Below are positions 8,596 to 20,560 of a stretch of 64,000 bases of DNA, one piece after another. Position 1 is the stretch's first letter, and the number at the start of each line of letters is the position of its first letter. The notes beneath the pieces were generated by a model. The model ran no database searches and was not told the origin of the DNA. It saw only the letters and a program-made list of their open reading frames with translations. Origin of the DNA: Proteobacteria bacterium SG_bin6 (GTDB lineage Bacteria > Pseudomonadota > Alphaproteobacteria > Sphingomonadales > Sphingomonadaceae); NCBI GenBank assembly GCA_002083435.1, contig LWDJ01000042.1, positions 1 to 64,000 of the forward strand. The letters run 5' to 3'. The translations under genes and the position numbers were made by a program.

Positions 8596-9078
8596 TTACT
8601 TGACGCGACGGGCGCGCACGCTGCGCGCGCCGTAGCTGATGAAATAGCCGCCCACCGCGCCCTTCTCGATCACCAGCTTGGCGCCGGGAAGCGGCGGCGC
8701 GAACGCGGCCTCGGTCGTCTGCCACACGCCCCCGCCCTCGACCGCGAACTGCAGATAGCTCCCGGTCGGCTGCACCGAAATGAGCTTCGCCTCCAGCCGG
8801 CGCGGCTCGGGCAACTTGGCGTCGGTGAAGACGGGATCGTCGCGCCGCGTCATGCCAAACTGGCGCTCGCGCGCCTTGTTCAGCGTCGCGCGGTCGACGA
8901 CCACCACGGACTTGGCCTGCACCGCCGAGTCGAGCGCCGCTGCCGCCTTGTCGAAGCAGGCGAGGCGGGCGGCATCGTCGGTGATCGTCCGGCAGGATTG
9001 CAGCGCGGCGAGCGGCGCTTGCGGCCCTTCGGCGGCCGCCACACTCACGCCGCCCAACAGCAACATTTCGAAAATCAT
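8596..9078 (-). CDS. Small secreted protein with RLxCFD motif, unknown function
   Basis: A 160-residue protein with a short signal peptide (MIFEMLLLGGVSVAAAEG). The mature N-terminus contains C-x-T-I-x-DDAARLACFDKAA; a paired-Cys pattern of this shape (Cys about 13 residues before RLACFD) occurs in several exported proteobacterial proteins, including some type VI-associated ones, but nothing else here suggests secretion-system function. The C-terminal half (RRLEAKLISVQPTGSYLQF; VWQTTEAAF) looks like a small beta-barrel, ending in basic residues. It is encoded between two same-direction TonB receptors but on the opposite strand, so is probably transcribed alone. Not recognised beyond this. Confidence 0.7.
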   Translation of the reverse strand: MIFEMLLLGGVSVAAAEGPQAPLAALQSCRTITDDAARLACFDKAAAALDSAVQAKSVVVVDRATLNKARERQFGMTRRDDPVFTDAKLPEPRRLEAKLISVQPTGSYLQFAVEGGGVWQTTEAAFAPPLPGAKLVIEKGAVGGYFISYGARSVRARRVK

Positions 9079-9316
9079 GGGTTTATCCCCTGCTAACGCG
9101 GCCCGTTCTTATCGGTGGCGGCGCCCGCCAGCAACCACGGTTGTTGCAAAAGGGTAACACATGTTGGGGAATGTTGACGCGGCTGGCAGCGCTTAGTTGT
9201 CGCCGGACCGTCACGAAGGCATTTACGCGCATCGGACCAGAGGGTTCCGTGAAATTATCGTGCGTTGTGCAAGGCCAATAATGGCATAGGCACTACAAAC
9301 TAGGGGATTGATATCA

Positions 9317-12289
9317 ATGGCATCCAAACTCAGCCGTCAGCTGCTGGCATCGACCGCGGCACTCGGCGTGCTGATCAGCGCCGCACCGGCCTGGTCGCAA
9401 ACTGCGCCGCAAGACAGCGCTCCCGCCACCGATGAAGCGGAGCAGGACGTCGTCGTCACTGGTTCGCGCATCAACCGGCCCGACCTGCAGCAGGCGAGCC
9501 CGGTCGGCGTTATCAGCGAAGCCGAACTCAGCCTGCGCCAGCCGCAGTCGATCGAGCAGGTGCTCCGTCAGCTGCCGGGTACGTCGGCCGGTATCGGCAC
9601 CCAGGTGAACAACGGCCAGGGCGGTGTCGCGACCTTCAACCTGCGCGGCCTCGGCCCGAACCGCAACCTGGTGCTGCTCAACAACCGCCGTATCGTGCCC
9701 TCGACGCTGGGCAACGTCGTCGACCTCAACATCATCCCGGTCGCGCTGCTTGAGCGCAGCGACGTGCTGACCGGTGGTGCCGTGACCTCCTACGGCGCAG
9801 ACGCGGTCGCCGGCGTGCTGAACCTCATCACCAAGCAGAATTTCCAAGGCGTCGATGTTCGCGCCAACTACGGCGTCACCGAGCGCGGCGATGGCCAGAA
9901 CTACCGCATCGACTTCCTGACCGGCGCCAATTTCGACGAGGGCAAGGGCAACGTCATCTTCGCGGCGAGCTACACCAATGTGAAGCCTGTGCTGCAGGGT
10001 GATCGCGACATCGGCCTGTTCTCGCGCCAGTCGACCTGCACCGCCGCGCAGAACGCCGCCACCGGCGGTTGCGCGGCGGCGACGCTGGGCATCAACCAGG
10101 GCTCGAACACGGCCGTCCCGGCCTCCCTGTTCTTCCCCCTGCCGGCGACGGGCCCGTTCGCCGCTGGTGCGCAGTTTGATCCGGCGGGTGGCACGATCGC
10201 ACCCGGCCTTTCGGACTATAACTTCAATCCGCTGAACTTGTATCAGACGCCCGTTGACCGTTGGACGATCTACGGCGCGTCGCATTATGAGTTCGTACCG
10301 AACGTCGAATTCTACACCGAAGGCTTCTACACCCGCTCGCGCGTCGTGCAGAACCTCGCGCCGACGGGCAGCTTCACCAACCAACTCCAGCTCCCGCTCA
10401 ACAACCAGTTCCTGACGGCGGCGCAGCGTACCCAGCTCTGCACCTTCGCTAACATCGCCAACTGCCCGGCCGCGATCGCCGCGGGCCAGGAAATCACCGC
10501 GATCGTCGCGCGTCGCTTCGTCGAAACTGGCCCGCGCGTGCAAACCTTCGAATCGAACCTGTTCCAGATCAACATTGGGTTGCGCGGCAAGCTGGTCAGC
10601 AATCTGCGCTGGGAAACCTTCGTTCAGTATGGCGAGGTCAATCGCCGCAACGTGAACACGGGTACAGCGCTGGCCGACCGCCTCCAGGCCGGCCTGCGCA
10701 ACTGCCCGGCAGGCTCGCCAGCGGGCTGTGTGCCGGTGAACATCTTCGGCGCGGCCGGCACGATGACGCCGGCGATGCTCAACTACCTCGGCGTGCCCAC
10801 CAGCACCTTCATCAACACCCGCTTCGCCGACGTCCAGGGCCTGATCACCGGCGACTTCGGCTTCCACACGCCGTGGACCGACAAGCCGCTGAGCATCGCG
10901 TTCGGCGGCGAATATCGCCGTTACAGCGGCGGCCAGTTCGGTGACCTCCCCTCGACCACCCCGGGCCAGATCCTTGGGTCGGGCGGCGCCTTCACCACCA
11001 TCAACGGCAGCTATTTCTCGCGCGAAGGTTTCGGCGAAATCAACTTCCCGCTGATCACCGACAAGGCGTTCTTCAAGAACCTGAACATCGAAGCCGGCTT
11101 CCGTTACGCCGATTATTCGAACTCGGGCGGCAACTGGACGTACAAGTTCGGCGGCAACTATTCGCCGATCAAGGAAGTTACCTTCCGTGGCACTTACACC
11201 CGCGCAGTGCGTGCGCCGAACATCGGTGAATTGTTCCAGCCAATCTCCACTGGCCTGAACAACCTGGCGGTCGATCCTTGCCAGGGTGCCAATGGAACCG
11301 CCAACGCGACCGTCGCGGCACTTTGCACCGCGCAGCTCGCGGCGGCTGGCCTGCCGGCGGCGCGCCTCGGCTCGATCCCGGCACCGATCGCGGGCCAGAT
11401 CAACGTCACCGGCGGTGGCAACCCGAATCTGCAACCCGAAGTCGCGACGACCTACACCGTTGGTCTCGTGATTCAGCCCGGCGATGCCTTTGGCGGCATC
11501 TTCCGCGGCTTCACCGCGACCGTCGACTGGTATGAGGTCAATGTCACCGGTGCGATCACCTCGCCGACCGTGAGCGACATTCTCAACGGCTGCTTCGGTC
11601 AGGCTAATCCGGCGGATACGCGCTGCACGCTGATCCGCCGTAACCCGCTGACCGGTGGCCTGAGCGGTGATCCTTCCACCACCCAGGGCGTCATCCAGCA
11701 GTCGTCGAACCTCGGCTTCCTGCAGACCCGCGGCGTCGACTTCACCGCCAGCTACCAGCGCCGGTTCGGTGCGGTGAACATGAACTGGTCGTTCCAGGGC
11801 AACTACACCGATCGCAGCCGCTTCCAGGCGAATCCGTCGAGCTTCATCCGTGAGTGCGTCGGCTTCTACAGCGTGTCGTGCGACCCGGTGCTGCCGCAGT
11901 GGAGCTGGAACCTGCGGACGACGGCGTCGGTCGACGCCTTCGACTTCTCGATCCTGTGGCGCCACATCGATCCGACCCGCTACGAACCGCGCACCTCGGC
12001 GACTCCGCCGGCGGCTGGCACGGTCGGCAGCTTCGGCTCGACCAACCCGGCGACGATCATCGGCGCCTATCGTCAGATCCCGGCGTTCAACTATCTGGAC
12101 TTCTCGCTGGGCATCAACGTCAACAAGAACCTGCGCCTGGGCCTGCTGGTCGAGAACCTGCTCGACGACAACGCGCCGGACGTCGGCAACACGATCGGCA
12201 CCACCTCGTTCAACAGCGGCAACACCTTCCCCTCGACCTACGATCCGCTGGGGCGGCGTTTCCTCTTCTCGACCCAGGTTCGCTTCTAA
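9317..12289 (+). CDS. TonB-dependent outer membrane receptor
   Basis: A 990-residue outer-membrane receptor: signal peptide ending near APAWSQ, TonB-box-like DVVVTGSRINR, plug domain (SPVGVISEAELSLRQPQSIE; LRGLGPNRNLVLLNNRR; VDLNIIPVALLERSDVLTGG) and a C-terminal barrel ending FLFSTQVRF, with the canonical terminal Phe for BAM recognition. Paired Cys residues in extracellular-type loops (for example CTAAQNAATGGCAAA, CTFANIANC) suggest loop disulfides. It is of the same general type as the receptor at 5500 but too divergent to be a recent duplicate. AGGGGA lies 9 bases upstream of ATG 9317; TTG 9308 is the alternative. Substrate unknown; the secreted peptidases downstream make peptides plausible. 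Confidence 0.93.
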   Translation: MASKLSRQLLASTAALGVLISAAPAWSQTAPQDSAPATDEAEQDVVVTGSRINRPDLQQASPVGVISEAELSLRQPQSIEQVLRQLPGTSAGIGTQVNNGQGGVATFNLRGLGPNRNLVLLNNRRIVPSTLGNVVDLNIIPVALLERSDVLTGGAVTSYGADAVAGVLNLITKQNFQGVDVRANYGVTERGDGQNYRIDFLTGANFDEGKGNVIFAASYTNVKPVLQGDRDIGLFSRQSTCTAAQNAATGGCAAATLGINQGSNTAVPASLFFPLPATGPFAAGAQFDPAGGTIAPGLSDYNFNPLNLYQTPVDRWTIYGASHYEFVPNVEFYTEGFYTRSRVVQNLAPTGSFTNQLQLPLNNQFLTAAQRTQLCTFANIANCPAAIAAGQEITAIVARRFVETGPRVQTFESNLFQINIGLRGKLVSNLRWETFVQYGEVNRRNVNTGTALADRLQAGLRNCPAGSPAGCVPVNIFGAAGTMTPAMLNYLGVPTSTFINTRFADVQGLITGDFGFHTPWTDKPLSIAFGGEYRRYSGGQFGDLPSTTPGQILGSGGAFTTINGSYFSREGFGEINFPLITDKAFFKNLNIEAGFRYADYSNSGGNWTYKFGGNYSPIKEVTFRGTYTRAVRAPNIGELFQPISTGLNNLAVDPCQGANGTANATVAALCTAQLAAAGLPAARLGSIPAPIAGQINVTGGGNPNLQPEVATTYTVGLVIQPGDAFGGIFRGFTATVDWYEVNVTGAITSPTVSDILNGCFGQANPADTRCTLIRRNPLTGGLSGDPSTTQGVIQQSSNLGFLQTRGVDFTASYQRRFGAVNMNWSFQGNYTDRSRFQANPSSFIRECVGFYSVSCDPVLPQWSWNLRTTASVDAFDFSILWRHIDPTRYEPRTSATPPAAGTVGSFGSTNPATIIGAYRQIPAFNYLDFSLGINVNKNLRLGLLVENLLDDNAPDVGNTIGTTSFNSGNTFPSTYDPLGRRFLFSTQVRF

Positions 12290-12313
12290 GCGGCACCCTG
12301 CTGGGAAAAAGTT

Positions 12314-12349
12314 GGGCGCGGGAGCTTGTCTCCCGCGCCCTTTTCTTTT
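12314..12349 (+). terminator. Rho-independent terminator after second TonB receptor
   Basis: A perfect 11-bp stem (GGGCGCGGGAG with CTCCCGCGCCC) and five-base loop is followed by TTTTCTTTT. It is positioned 24 bases after the receptor stop and just before the convergent end of clpB. Confidence 0.9.
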
Positions 12350-12371
12350 GGTGAGAATGGCGGCACCGGCG

Positions 12372-14951
<2,580 letters not shown>

Positions 14952-14985
14952 CCTGTTTCCCAGCCCTTGGTCCGCCGCCAATGTA

Positions 14986-15005
14986 GTGTTGCCATTATGC
15001 AACAC
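14986..15005. promoter_or_regulatory. Inverted repeat between clpB and penicillin acylase gene
   Basis: Perfect 7-bp arms GTGTTGC and GCAACAC separated by six bases lie 35 bases upstream of the clpB start. On the clpB strand the element runs on from CTTGTG, which resembles the CTTG core of alphaproteobacterial heat-shock (sigma-32) -35 boxes, but the -10 match is poor. Candidate operator or promoter-associated site; unproven. Confidence 0.4.
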
Positions 15006-15075
15006 AAGACCGTCCGGCGCCGACGCGAAATCCGCTCGCTTGTACCGTTTTGGTTGGCTACAACACGCGCAAAAT

Positions 15076-17244
15076 ATGGGGGGAAGTGTGGGCGTTTGGC
15101 GGCGGATCGGGCTCGGCCTGGGCGGTATCGTGCTGGTGGCGGGCGTGGGTCTGGCGGTATGGGAACCCCTCGCCGCGACGCCGGCCGCCGCGCCGCCGCC
15201 GCACCGCTATGATACACGGATCGTGCGCGACAGCTTCGGGACACCCCATATCTTCGGCGCGACCGACCCCGACGTCGCCTATGGCATCGCCTATGCCCAT
15301 GCCGAGGATGATTTCGAAACGCTGCAGCACGTCGTCGCGATGACGCGCGGGCGGTTCGGCGCCTTGAAGGGTCAAGAAGGCGCCGCGGTCGATTTCGCGC
15401 TGCACCTGACCCGGGCGCGCGAAGTGGTGGCGCGCGATTATGACAAGCAGCCCGCCGATGTCCGCGCGCTGCTCGATGGCTATGCGGCGGGGCTAAACCT
15501 CTATGCCGAAAAGCACCCGGGCGAGGTGAAGCTCGCGCGCCTGTTCCCGGTGAACGGGCGCGACATCGCCGCCGGCTTCGTGCTCCGCTCGCCCTTCTTC
15601 TTCGGGCTCGACGCAGTGCTCGGCGCCCTTACGCAGGACAAACCGCTGCCCCGCGAAAGCGCCGGTCCGACGCCCGACAGCCCCGATCCCGTCACCCTCC
15701 CGATCGGCGCGCCCGAACCGCGCGCCAGCACCGAGAACGGCTCGAACGCCTTCGCGCTCGCTCCCGCGCGCTCGGCGGAAGGGGTAACGCGGCTGATCTC
15801 CAACTCGCACCAGCCCTGGGCGGGGCCGGTCGCCTGGTATGAACTGGTCGTCCACAGCAAGACCGGCTGGGATTTCGCGGGCGCGACCTTCCCCGGCGCG
15901 CCCTATCCGCTGCTCGGCCACAACAAGACGCTCGGCTGGACCAACACCGTCAACCGCCCCGACCTGACCGATCTCTACAAGCTGACCCTCAGCGCCGACG
16001 GCAAAAGCTATCGCTTCGACGGCGCCTGGCGTCCGCTGGAGGCGCAGACGGTGTGGCTGCCGGTGAAGCTGTGGGGGCCGTTCGTGCTGCCGGTGCCCAA
16101 GACGCTGTATCGCTCGGTTCATGGGCCGGTGATCGTCAACAAATCGGGCGCCTATGCGCTGCATTACGCAGGCGCCGGGCAGCTGAAAATGGTCGAGGAA
16201 TATTATCGCCTCAACCGCGCGCGCGATTTCGCCGAATGGCAGCGCGCACTCGCGATCCAGGGCGTGCCCGCGACCAATTTCATCTATGCCGACGCCGCCG
16301 GCAATATCGCCCATTTCTACAACGCGATGTTCCCGGTGCGCAAAGCCGGGTTCGACTATGCCCGCGTGCTGCCCGGCGATACCGGGCGCGATCTGGCGCA
16401 GGGCACGGTGCCCTGGGCGCAGGTGCCGCGCAACGTGAACCCGGGATCGGGCTTCATCATCAACGCCAACAACACCCCCTATCAGGCGGCGGGCGCGGGC
16501 TATGAGATCAAGCCCGAGGACTATTCCCCCCTGCTGGGCATCGAGACCGACACCACCAACCGCGCCACCCGCGCGATCGAGCTGCTTGGCGCCGATCCCA
16601 AGGTGAGCGAGGCGGAGTGGCGCGCGATCAAGTTCGACAGCGCGGTCAGCCGCCAGAGCTGGGCGGCGCGCTGGTTCGAGCGGCTGATGGCGGTGGAGCC
16701 GCAGGGCGACGCGCGGCTGGCGCAGGCGGTAAAGCTGCTCAAAGGCTGGGACTGGAATTTCGACGGCAAGGGCGGCGCCGATGCGCTTGCCGGCATCGTG
16801 CTGCGCGTCGGCAATCGCTGGCATTATCCGCGCAAGGAGCCGGCCGATCCCCGCCAAGTGCTGAAGGACGCGGGCGAGTATCTGGCCAAGCATTTCGGCC
16901 GGCTCGATCCGCCACTCGCGCAAGTGCTGCGGCTGCGGCACGGCACGGTCGACCTGCCGCTCGACGGCGGGGCGGACGTGCTGCGCGCGACGAGCAATTG
17001 GGACGAGGCACCCGATGGCCGGCTGGTGGTGAAGCATGGCGACAGCTTCGTGATGTTCATGGCCTGGGACAAAGCCGGCCGCGTCAGGTCGCAATCGATC
17101 CAGCCCTATGGCGCGGCGACGACGCGGCCCAACTCGCCTCATTATGCCGATCAGGCGCCGCTATTCGCGCGGCACCAGCTCAAACCCGTGTGGTTCGATC
17201 CTGCCGAACTCGCAAAACATACCGAGCGCACCTATCGCCCCTAG
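15076..17244 (+). CDS. Penicillin acylase family protein (Ntn-hydrolase)
   Basis: A 722-residue precursor of an N-terminal nucleophile amidase. Such enzymes are exported, cut themselves just before a Ser, and use that Ser to hydrolyse amide bonds (beta-lactam side chains, acyl-homoserine lactones or other acyl amides). An N-terminal membrane/signal segment (about residues 8-28) is followed by the alpha-chain region (RDSFGTPHIFGATDPDVAYG), a spacer, then the beta-chain nucleophile in ENGSNAFALAP with Ser near residue 223; SNSHQPW and NKTLGWTNTVNRPDLTDLY are also typical. The actual substrate cannot be predicted. ATG 15076 is used; GTG 15088 is possible. It begins a same-strand run of exported hydrolases reaching 24267. 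Confidence 0.88.
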   Translation: MGGSVGVWRRIGLGLGGIVLVAGVGLAVWEPLAATPAAAPPPHRYDTRIVRDSFGTPHIFGATDPDVAYGIAYAHAEDDFETLQHVVAMTRGRFGALKGQEGAAVDFALHLTRAREVVARDYDKQPADVRALLDGYAAGLNLYAEKHPGEVKLARLFPVNGRDIAAGFVLRSPFFFGLDAVLGALTQDKPLPRESAGPTPDSPDPVTLPIGAPEPRASTENGSNAFALAPARSAEGVTRLISNSHQPWAGPVAWYELVVHSKTGWDFAGATFPGAPYPLLGHNKTLGWTNTVNRPDLTDLYKLTLSADGKSYRFDGAWRPLEAQTVWLPVKLWGPFVLPVPKTLYRSVHGPVIVNKSGAYALHYAGAGQLKMVEEYYRLNRARDFAEWQRALAIQGVPATNFIYADAAGNIAHFYNAMFPVRKAGFDYARVLPGDTGRDLAQGTVPWAQVPRNVNPGSGFIINANNTPYQAAGAGYEIKPEDYSPLLGIETDTTNRATRAIELLGADPKVSEAEWRAIKFDSAVSRQSWAARWFERLMAVEPQGDARLAQAVKLLKGWDWNFDGKGGADALAGIVLRVGNRWHYPRKEPADPRQVLKDAGEYLAKHFGRLDPPLAQVLRLRHGTVDLPLDGGADVLRATSNWDEAPDGRLVVKHGDSFVMFMAWDKAGRVRSQSIQPYGAATTRPNSPHYADQAPLFARHQLKPVWFDPAELAKHTERTYRP

Positions 17245-17300
17245 CCTTTGTCGTCGCTTTTATTACTAACCACCAATGAATCATTGAAAAGAGGATGCCC

Positions 17301-20102
17301 ATGAAGCTTCGCCTTGCCACCACCGTCGCGCTCGCCGCGCTCGCCGCGCCGCTCAATGCCCAGACCGCCGCGCCCGTCGCCGATCTCGTCAAGCGCGTCG
17401 ACATTCCCTATCAGCAGTTCACTCTGCCCAATGGCCTGCGGGTGATCGTCCACACCGACCGCAAGGCCCCCGTGGTCGCGGTGAGCGTATGGTATGATGT
17501 CGGCTCGAAGCACGAGCCCAAGGGCAAGACCGGCTTCGCGCACCTTTTCGAGCATCTGATGTTCAACGGCAGCGAGAACGCGCCGGGGGATTTCTTCGAA
17601 CCACTGAAGCAGGTTGGCGCGACCGATCTGAACGGCACGACGTTCTTCGATCGCACCAATTATTTCGAAACCGTGCCCACCGCCGCGCTCGAAAAGGCGC
17701 TGTGGCTGGAGTCCGACCGCATGGGCTATCTGCTCGGCGCGGTGACGCAAGCCGTGCTCGATGAGCAGCGCGGCGTGGTGCAGAATGAAAAGCGCCAGGG
17801 CGACAACCGCCCCTATGGCCTGCTGCAATATTCGATCTTCGGCGGGCTGTTCCCGCAAGGCTCCCCCTATGGCCACACCACGATCGGCTCGCTCGCCGAT
17901 CTCGACGCGGCGAGCCTCGACGATGTGAAGGGCTGGTTCCGCGATCATTATGGCCCCAACAACGCGGTGCTGGTGCTGGCGGGCGATATCGACGTGCCGA
18001 CCGCCAAGACGCTAGTCACCAAATATTTCGGCAAGATCAAAGCCGGGCCGAAATCGGTGCGCCCGACGGTGACGATCCCGACGCTCGATCAGCCCAAGAA
18101 GGTCGAGATCAAGGACCGGGTCGCGGCGACGCTCGTCACCCGGCTGTGGGCGGTGCCAGGGCTCGGCGAGGCGGATGCGCCCGCGCTCAACGCGGCGGCG
18201 AGCGTGCTCGGCGGGCTCGCCTCGTCGCGGCTCGACAAGACGCTGGTGCGCGAGGACAAGCTGGCCGTGCAGGCTAGCGCGAGCGTTTCCAGCTTCGCGC
18301 AGATCGGCGTGTTCCAGGTGATCATGGTCGTGCGCCCCGGCGCCGATGTCGCCCAGGCCGAGAAGCGGCTCGACGAAGTGATTGCCGATTTCGTGAAGAA
18401 CGGCCCCACCGCCGACGAGCTGCAACGGTCGGTGACGACCGCGGCGACACGGCGGATCGACGGGCTTGAATCGGTCGGCGGGTTCGGCGGCAAGGCGGTC
18501 GCGCTGGCGGAAGGCGCGCTCTACCAGAACGATCCGGGCTTCTACAAAAAGCAGCTCACCGCGCTCGCCGCGCAAACGCCGGAGAGCGTGAAGGCGGCCG
18601 CGCAAAAGTGGCTCACCCGCCCGGTCTATGCGATCAACGTCGTGCCGGGGCCGCGCGAAGCCTCGACCGATGTGGCGAAGGAAGCCGCGCCCGTCCCCGC
18701 CGCACCAGAGCTGAAGCCCGCCAACTCGCGCGCCGAGCCTGCCCCGGCGGTCGGCGCGGTCGGCAACCTCACTTTCCCCAAGGTGGAGCGGACCAAGCTC
18801 AGCAACGGCATCGAAGTCGTCTATGCGCAGCGCACCGCGGTGCCGGTGACGCGCGCGCTGATCTCGTTCGACGCGGGCGTGGTCGCCGATCCCAGCGACA
18901 AGCTCGGCCTGCAACAGCTCACCCTGTCGGCGATCGACGAGGGTACGGCCAAGCTCGACGGCGTCGGCATCGCCGAAGCACGCGAGCGGCTGGGCCTGAA
19001 CTTTGGCGGCGGTAGCAGCGCCGACCGGACCTATATCAGCATGACCGCGCCCAGCGCCAACGCTGCCCCGGCGATCGACCTGTTCGGCGATATCGTGCGT
19101 ACCCCCTCCTTCCCGGAGAAGGAAATCGCCCGGCTGCGCACCACCCAGCTGGCGGGGATCCAGCAGGAAATCACCCAGCCCCAGGGCCTCGCCAATCGCG
19201 TGCTGCCCAAGCTGGTCTATGGCGCCTCGCCTTATGCGAAAGCCGCCTCGGCAAGCGGCGACCCGGCGGCGGTGGCGAAGCTGACGCGCGACGATGTCGT
19301 CGGCTTCTATCAGGCGTGGCTGCGGCCGGAAAAGGCGAAGCTCTTCATCGTCTCCGATCAGCCGCTCGCGACGCTCAAGCCGTTGCTCGAAAAGGAGTTC
19401 GGCGATTGGCGCGGCACCGGCGCCGCCGGCGCCAAGGCGGTCGACACCCCCGCGCAGCAGGTGGCGCCCAAGATCGTGCTGGTCGATCGGCCCGATTCCC
19501 CGCAATCGCTGATTCTCGCCGGCCAGCTGACGGGCCTGCCCAGCGGCAGCGACGTGCTCAAGCTGCGTACCGCCAACGACGTGCTCGGCGGCAGCTTCCT
19601 GTCGCGGATCAACATGGATCTGCGCGAGACGAAGCACTGGTCCTATGGCGCGGGCGGCGGCGTCGGCCAGAACCAGACCTATGTCACCTACACCGTCAGC
19701 GCACCGGTGCAGGCCGACAAGACCGGCGCCTCGATCGCCTCGATCCAGCAGGACCTGAAGGACTTCTTCGGCCCCAAGGGCGTGACGAGCGAGGAATTCA
19801 CCCGCACGATCAACGGCGCCACCCGCGAACTCGCCGGGCGATTCGAAACCGCGAGCGACGTGCTGAACGCGATGCTCGACAACGACCAGTATAAGCGTCC
19901 CGACGATTATTATTCGACGATCACCGCGAAATATCGCGCGATGACGCGCGAGGAGCTCGACGCTGCGGCACGCTCGGCCATCGACCCCAGCAAGTTCGTC
20001 TGGGTGGTGGTCGGCGACGCCAAGCTGGTCCGCAGCCAGCTTGACTCGCTCGGGCTGCCGGACGAGGTGGTGCCAGCCGCGTCCGTTCTGGACGCGAAGT
20101 AA
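17301..20102 (+). CDS. Two-domain M16 zinc peptidase, periplasmic
   Basis: A 933-residue insulinase-family peptidase with a signal peptide ending near PLNAQ, so periplasmic. The N-terminal half has the inverted zinc motif HLFEH (His81, Glu84, His85) with the third ligand Glu163 in QNEKRQ. The C-terminal half (from about residue 490, TKLSNGIEVVYAQRTAVPVT) repeats the M16 fold without an HxxEH, as usual for the inactive partner domain. These clamshell enzymes trap and cut peptides of limited length. GAGG lies 6 bases before ATG 17301 (ATG 17295 is an alternative). The short gene at 20114 follows after 11 bases and may be in the same transcript. Confidence 0.92.
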   Translation: MKLRLATTVALAALAAPLNAQTAAPVADLVKRVDIPYQQFTLPNGLRVIVHTDRKAPVVAVSVWYDVGSKHEPKGKTGFAHLFEHLMFNGSENAPGDFFEPLKQVGATDLNGTTFFDRTNYFETVPTAALEKALWLESDRMGYLLGAVTQAVLDEQRGVVQNEKRQGDNRPYGLLQYSIFGGLFPQGSPYGHTTIGSLADLDAASLDDVKGWFRDHYGPNNAVLVLAGDIDVPTAKTLVTKYFGKIKAGPKSVRPTVTIPTLDQPKKVEIKDRVAATLVTRLWAVPGLGEADAPALNAAASVLGGLASSRLDKTLVREDKLAVQASASVSSFAQIGVFQVIMVVRPGADVAQAEKRLDEVIADFVKNGPTADELQRSVTTAATRRIDGLESVGGFGGKAVALAEGALYQNDPGFYKKQLTALAAQTPESVKAAAQKWLTRPVYAINVVPGPREASTDVAKEAAPVPAAPELKPANSRAEPAPAVGAVGNLTFPKVERTKLSNGIEVVYAQRTAVPVTRALISFDAGVVADPSDKLGLQQLTLSAIDEGTAKLDGVGIAEARERLGLNFGGGSSADRTYISMTAPSANAAPAIDLFGDIVRTPSFPEKEIARLRTTQLAGIQQEITQPQGLANRVLPKLVYGASPYAKAASASGDPAAVAKLTRDDVVGFYQAWLRPEKAKLFIVSDQPLATLKPLLEKEFGDWRGTGAAGAKAVDTPAQQVAPKIVLVDRPDSPQSLILAGQLTGLPSGSDVLKLRTANDVLGGSFLSRINMDLRETKHWSYGAGGGVGQNQTYVTYTVSAPVQADKTGASIASIQQDLKDFFGPKGVTSEEFTRTINGATRELAGRFETASDVLNAMLDNDQYKRPDDYYSTITAKYRAMTREELDAAARSAIDPSKFVWVVVGDAKLVRSQLDSLGLPDEVVPAASVLDAK

Positions 20103-20113
20103 GGAGAGCGAAG

Positions 20114-20416
20114 ATGGCCGCAGTCGATGGCACCTGGGAAACCGTGACGAAGTCGCCGCTCGGCGACCAGAAGTCGACGATCGTCGTCCAGAGCAACGGC
20201 GACACCTGGACCGGCACCAGCACCGGCGCGATGGGATCGACCCAGATCACCGATGGAACGATTTCGGGCAACACCATCAAGTGGACGATGCAGATGACGG
20301 TGCCAATGCCGATGACGCTGACCTGCGAGGCGACCGTCGATGGCGACACCATCACCGGCTCGATCGGTGCGGGCGCGTTCGGCAGCTTCCCGCTGAGCGG
20401 CAATCGCGTCGGTTGA
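20114..20416 (+). CDS. Small beta-rich hypothetical protein
   Basis: A 100-residue protein with no signal peptide, beginning MAAVDGTWETVTKSPLGDQK. The sequence alternates short beta-strand-like stretches with Gly/Asp/Thr turns (STIVVQSNGDTWTG; TMQMTVPMPMTLTCEATVDG; GSIGAGAFGSFPLSGNR), which suggests a compact beta-barrel of lipocalin-like character. AAGGAGAG directly upstream is a strong ribosome site. It lies 11 bases after the M16 gene, so is probably co-transcribed with it. I do not recognise a named family or function. Confidence 0.7.
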   Translation: MAAVDGTWETVTKSPLGDQKSTIVVQSNGDTWTGTSTGAMGSTQITDGTISGNTIKWTMQMTVPMPMTLTCEATVDGDTITGSIGAGAFGSFPLSGNRVG

Positions 20417-20465
20417 ACCCGGCGACCGATCGGCCTGGTGCCGATTGGGAACATTCTAGTGATGA

Positions 20466-20497
20466 CGCCCGCCAAGCCCCCGGTTTGGCGGGCGTTT
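20466..20497 (+). terminator. Possible terminator hairpin
   Basis: A perfect 10-bp stem CGCCCGCCAA / TTGGCGGGCG with a nine-base loop is followed by only TTT. It lies 49 bases after the small gene and 64 bases before the CocE gene. The short U-tract makes it a weak candidate. Confidence 0.5.
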
Positions 20498-20560
20498 CGC
20501 TCTTGTCGGCACCCCCGCCGCGCGCCATGCTCCGGGCAAAATCAAAATGGGGGATAAGCC

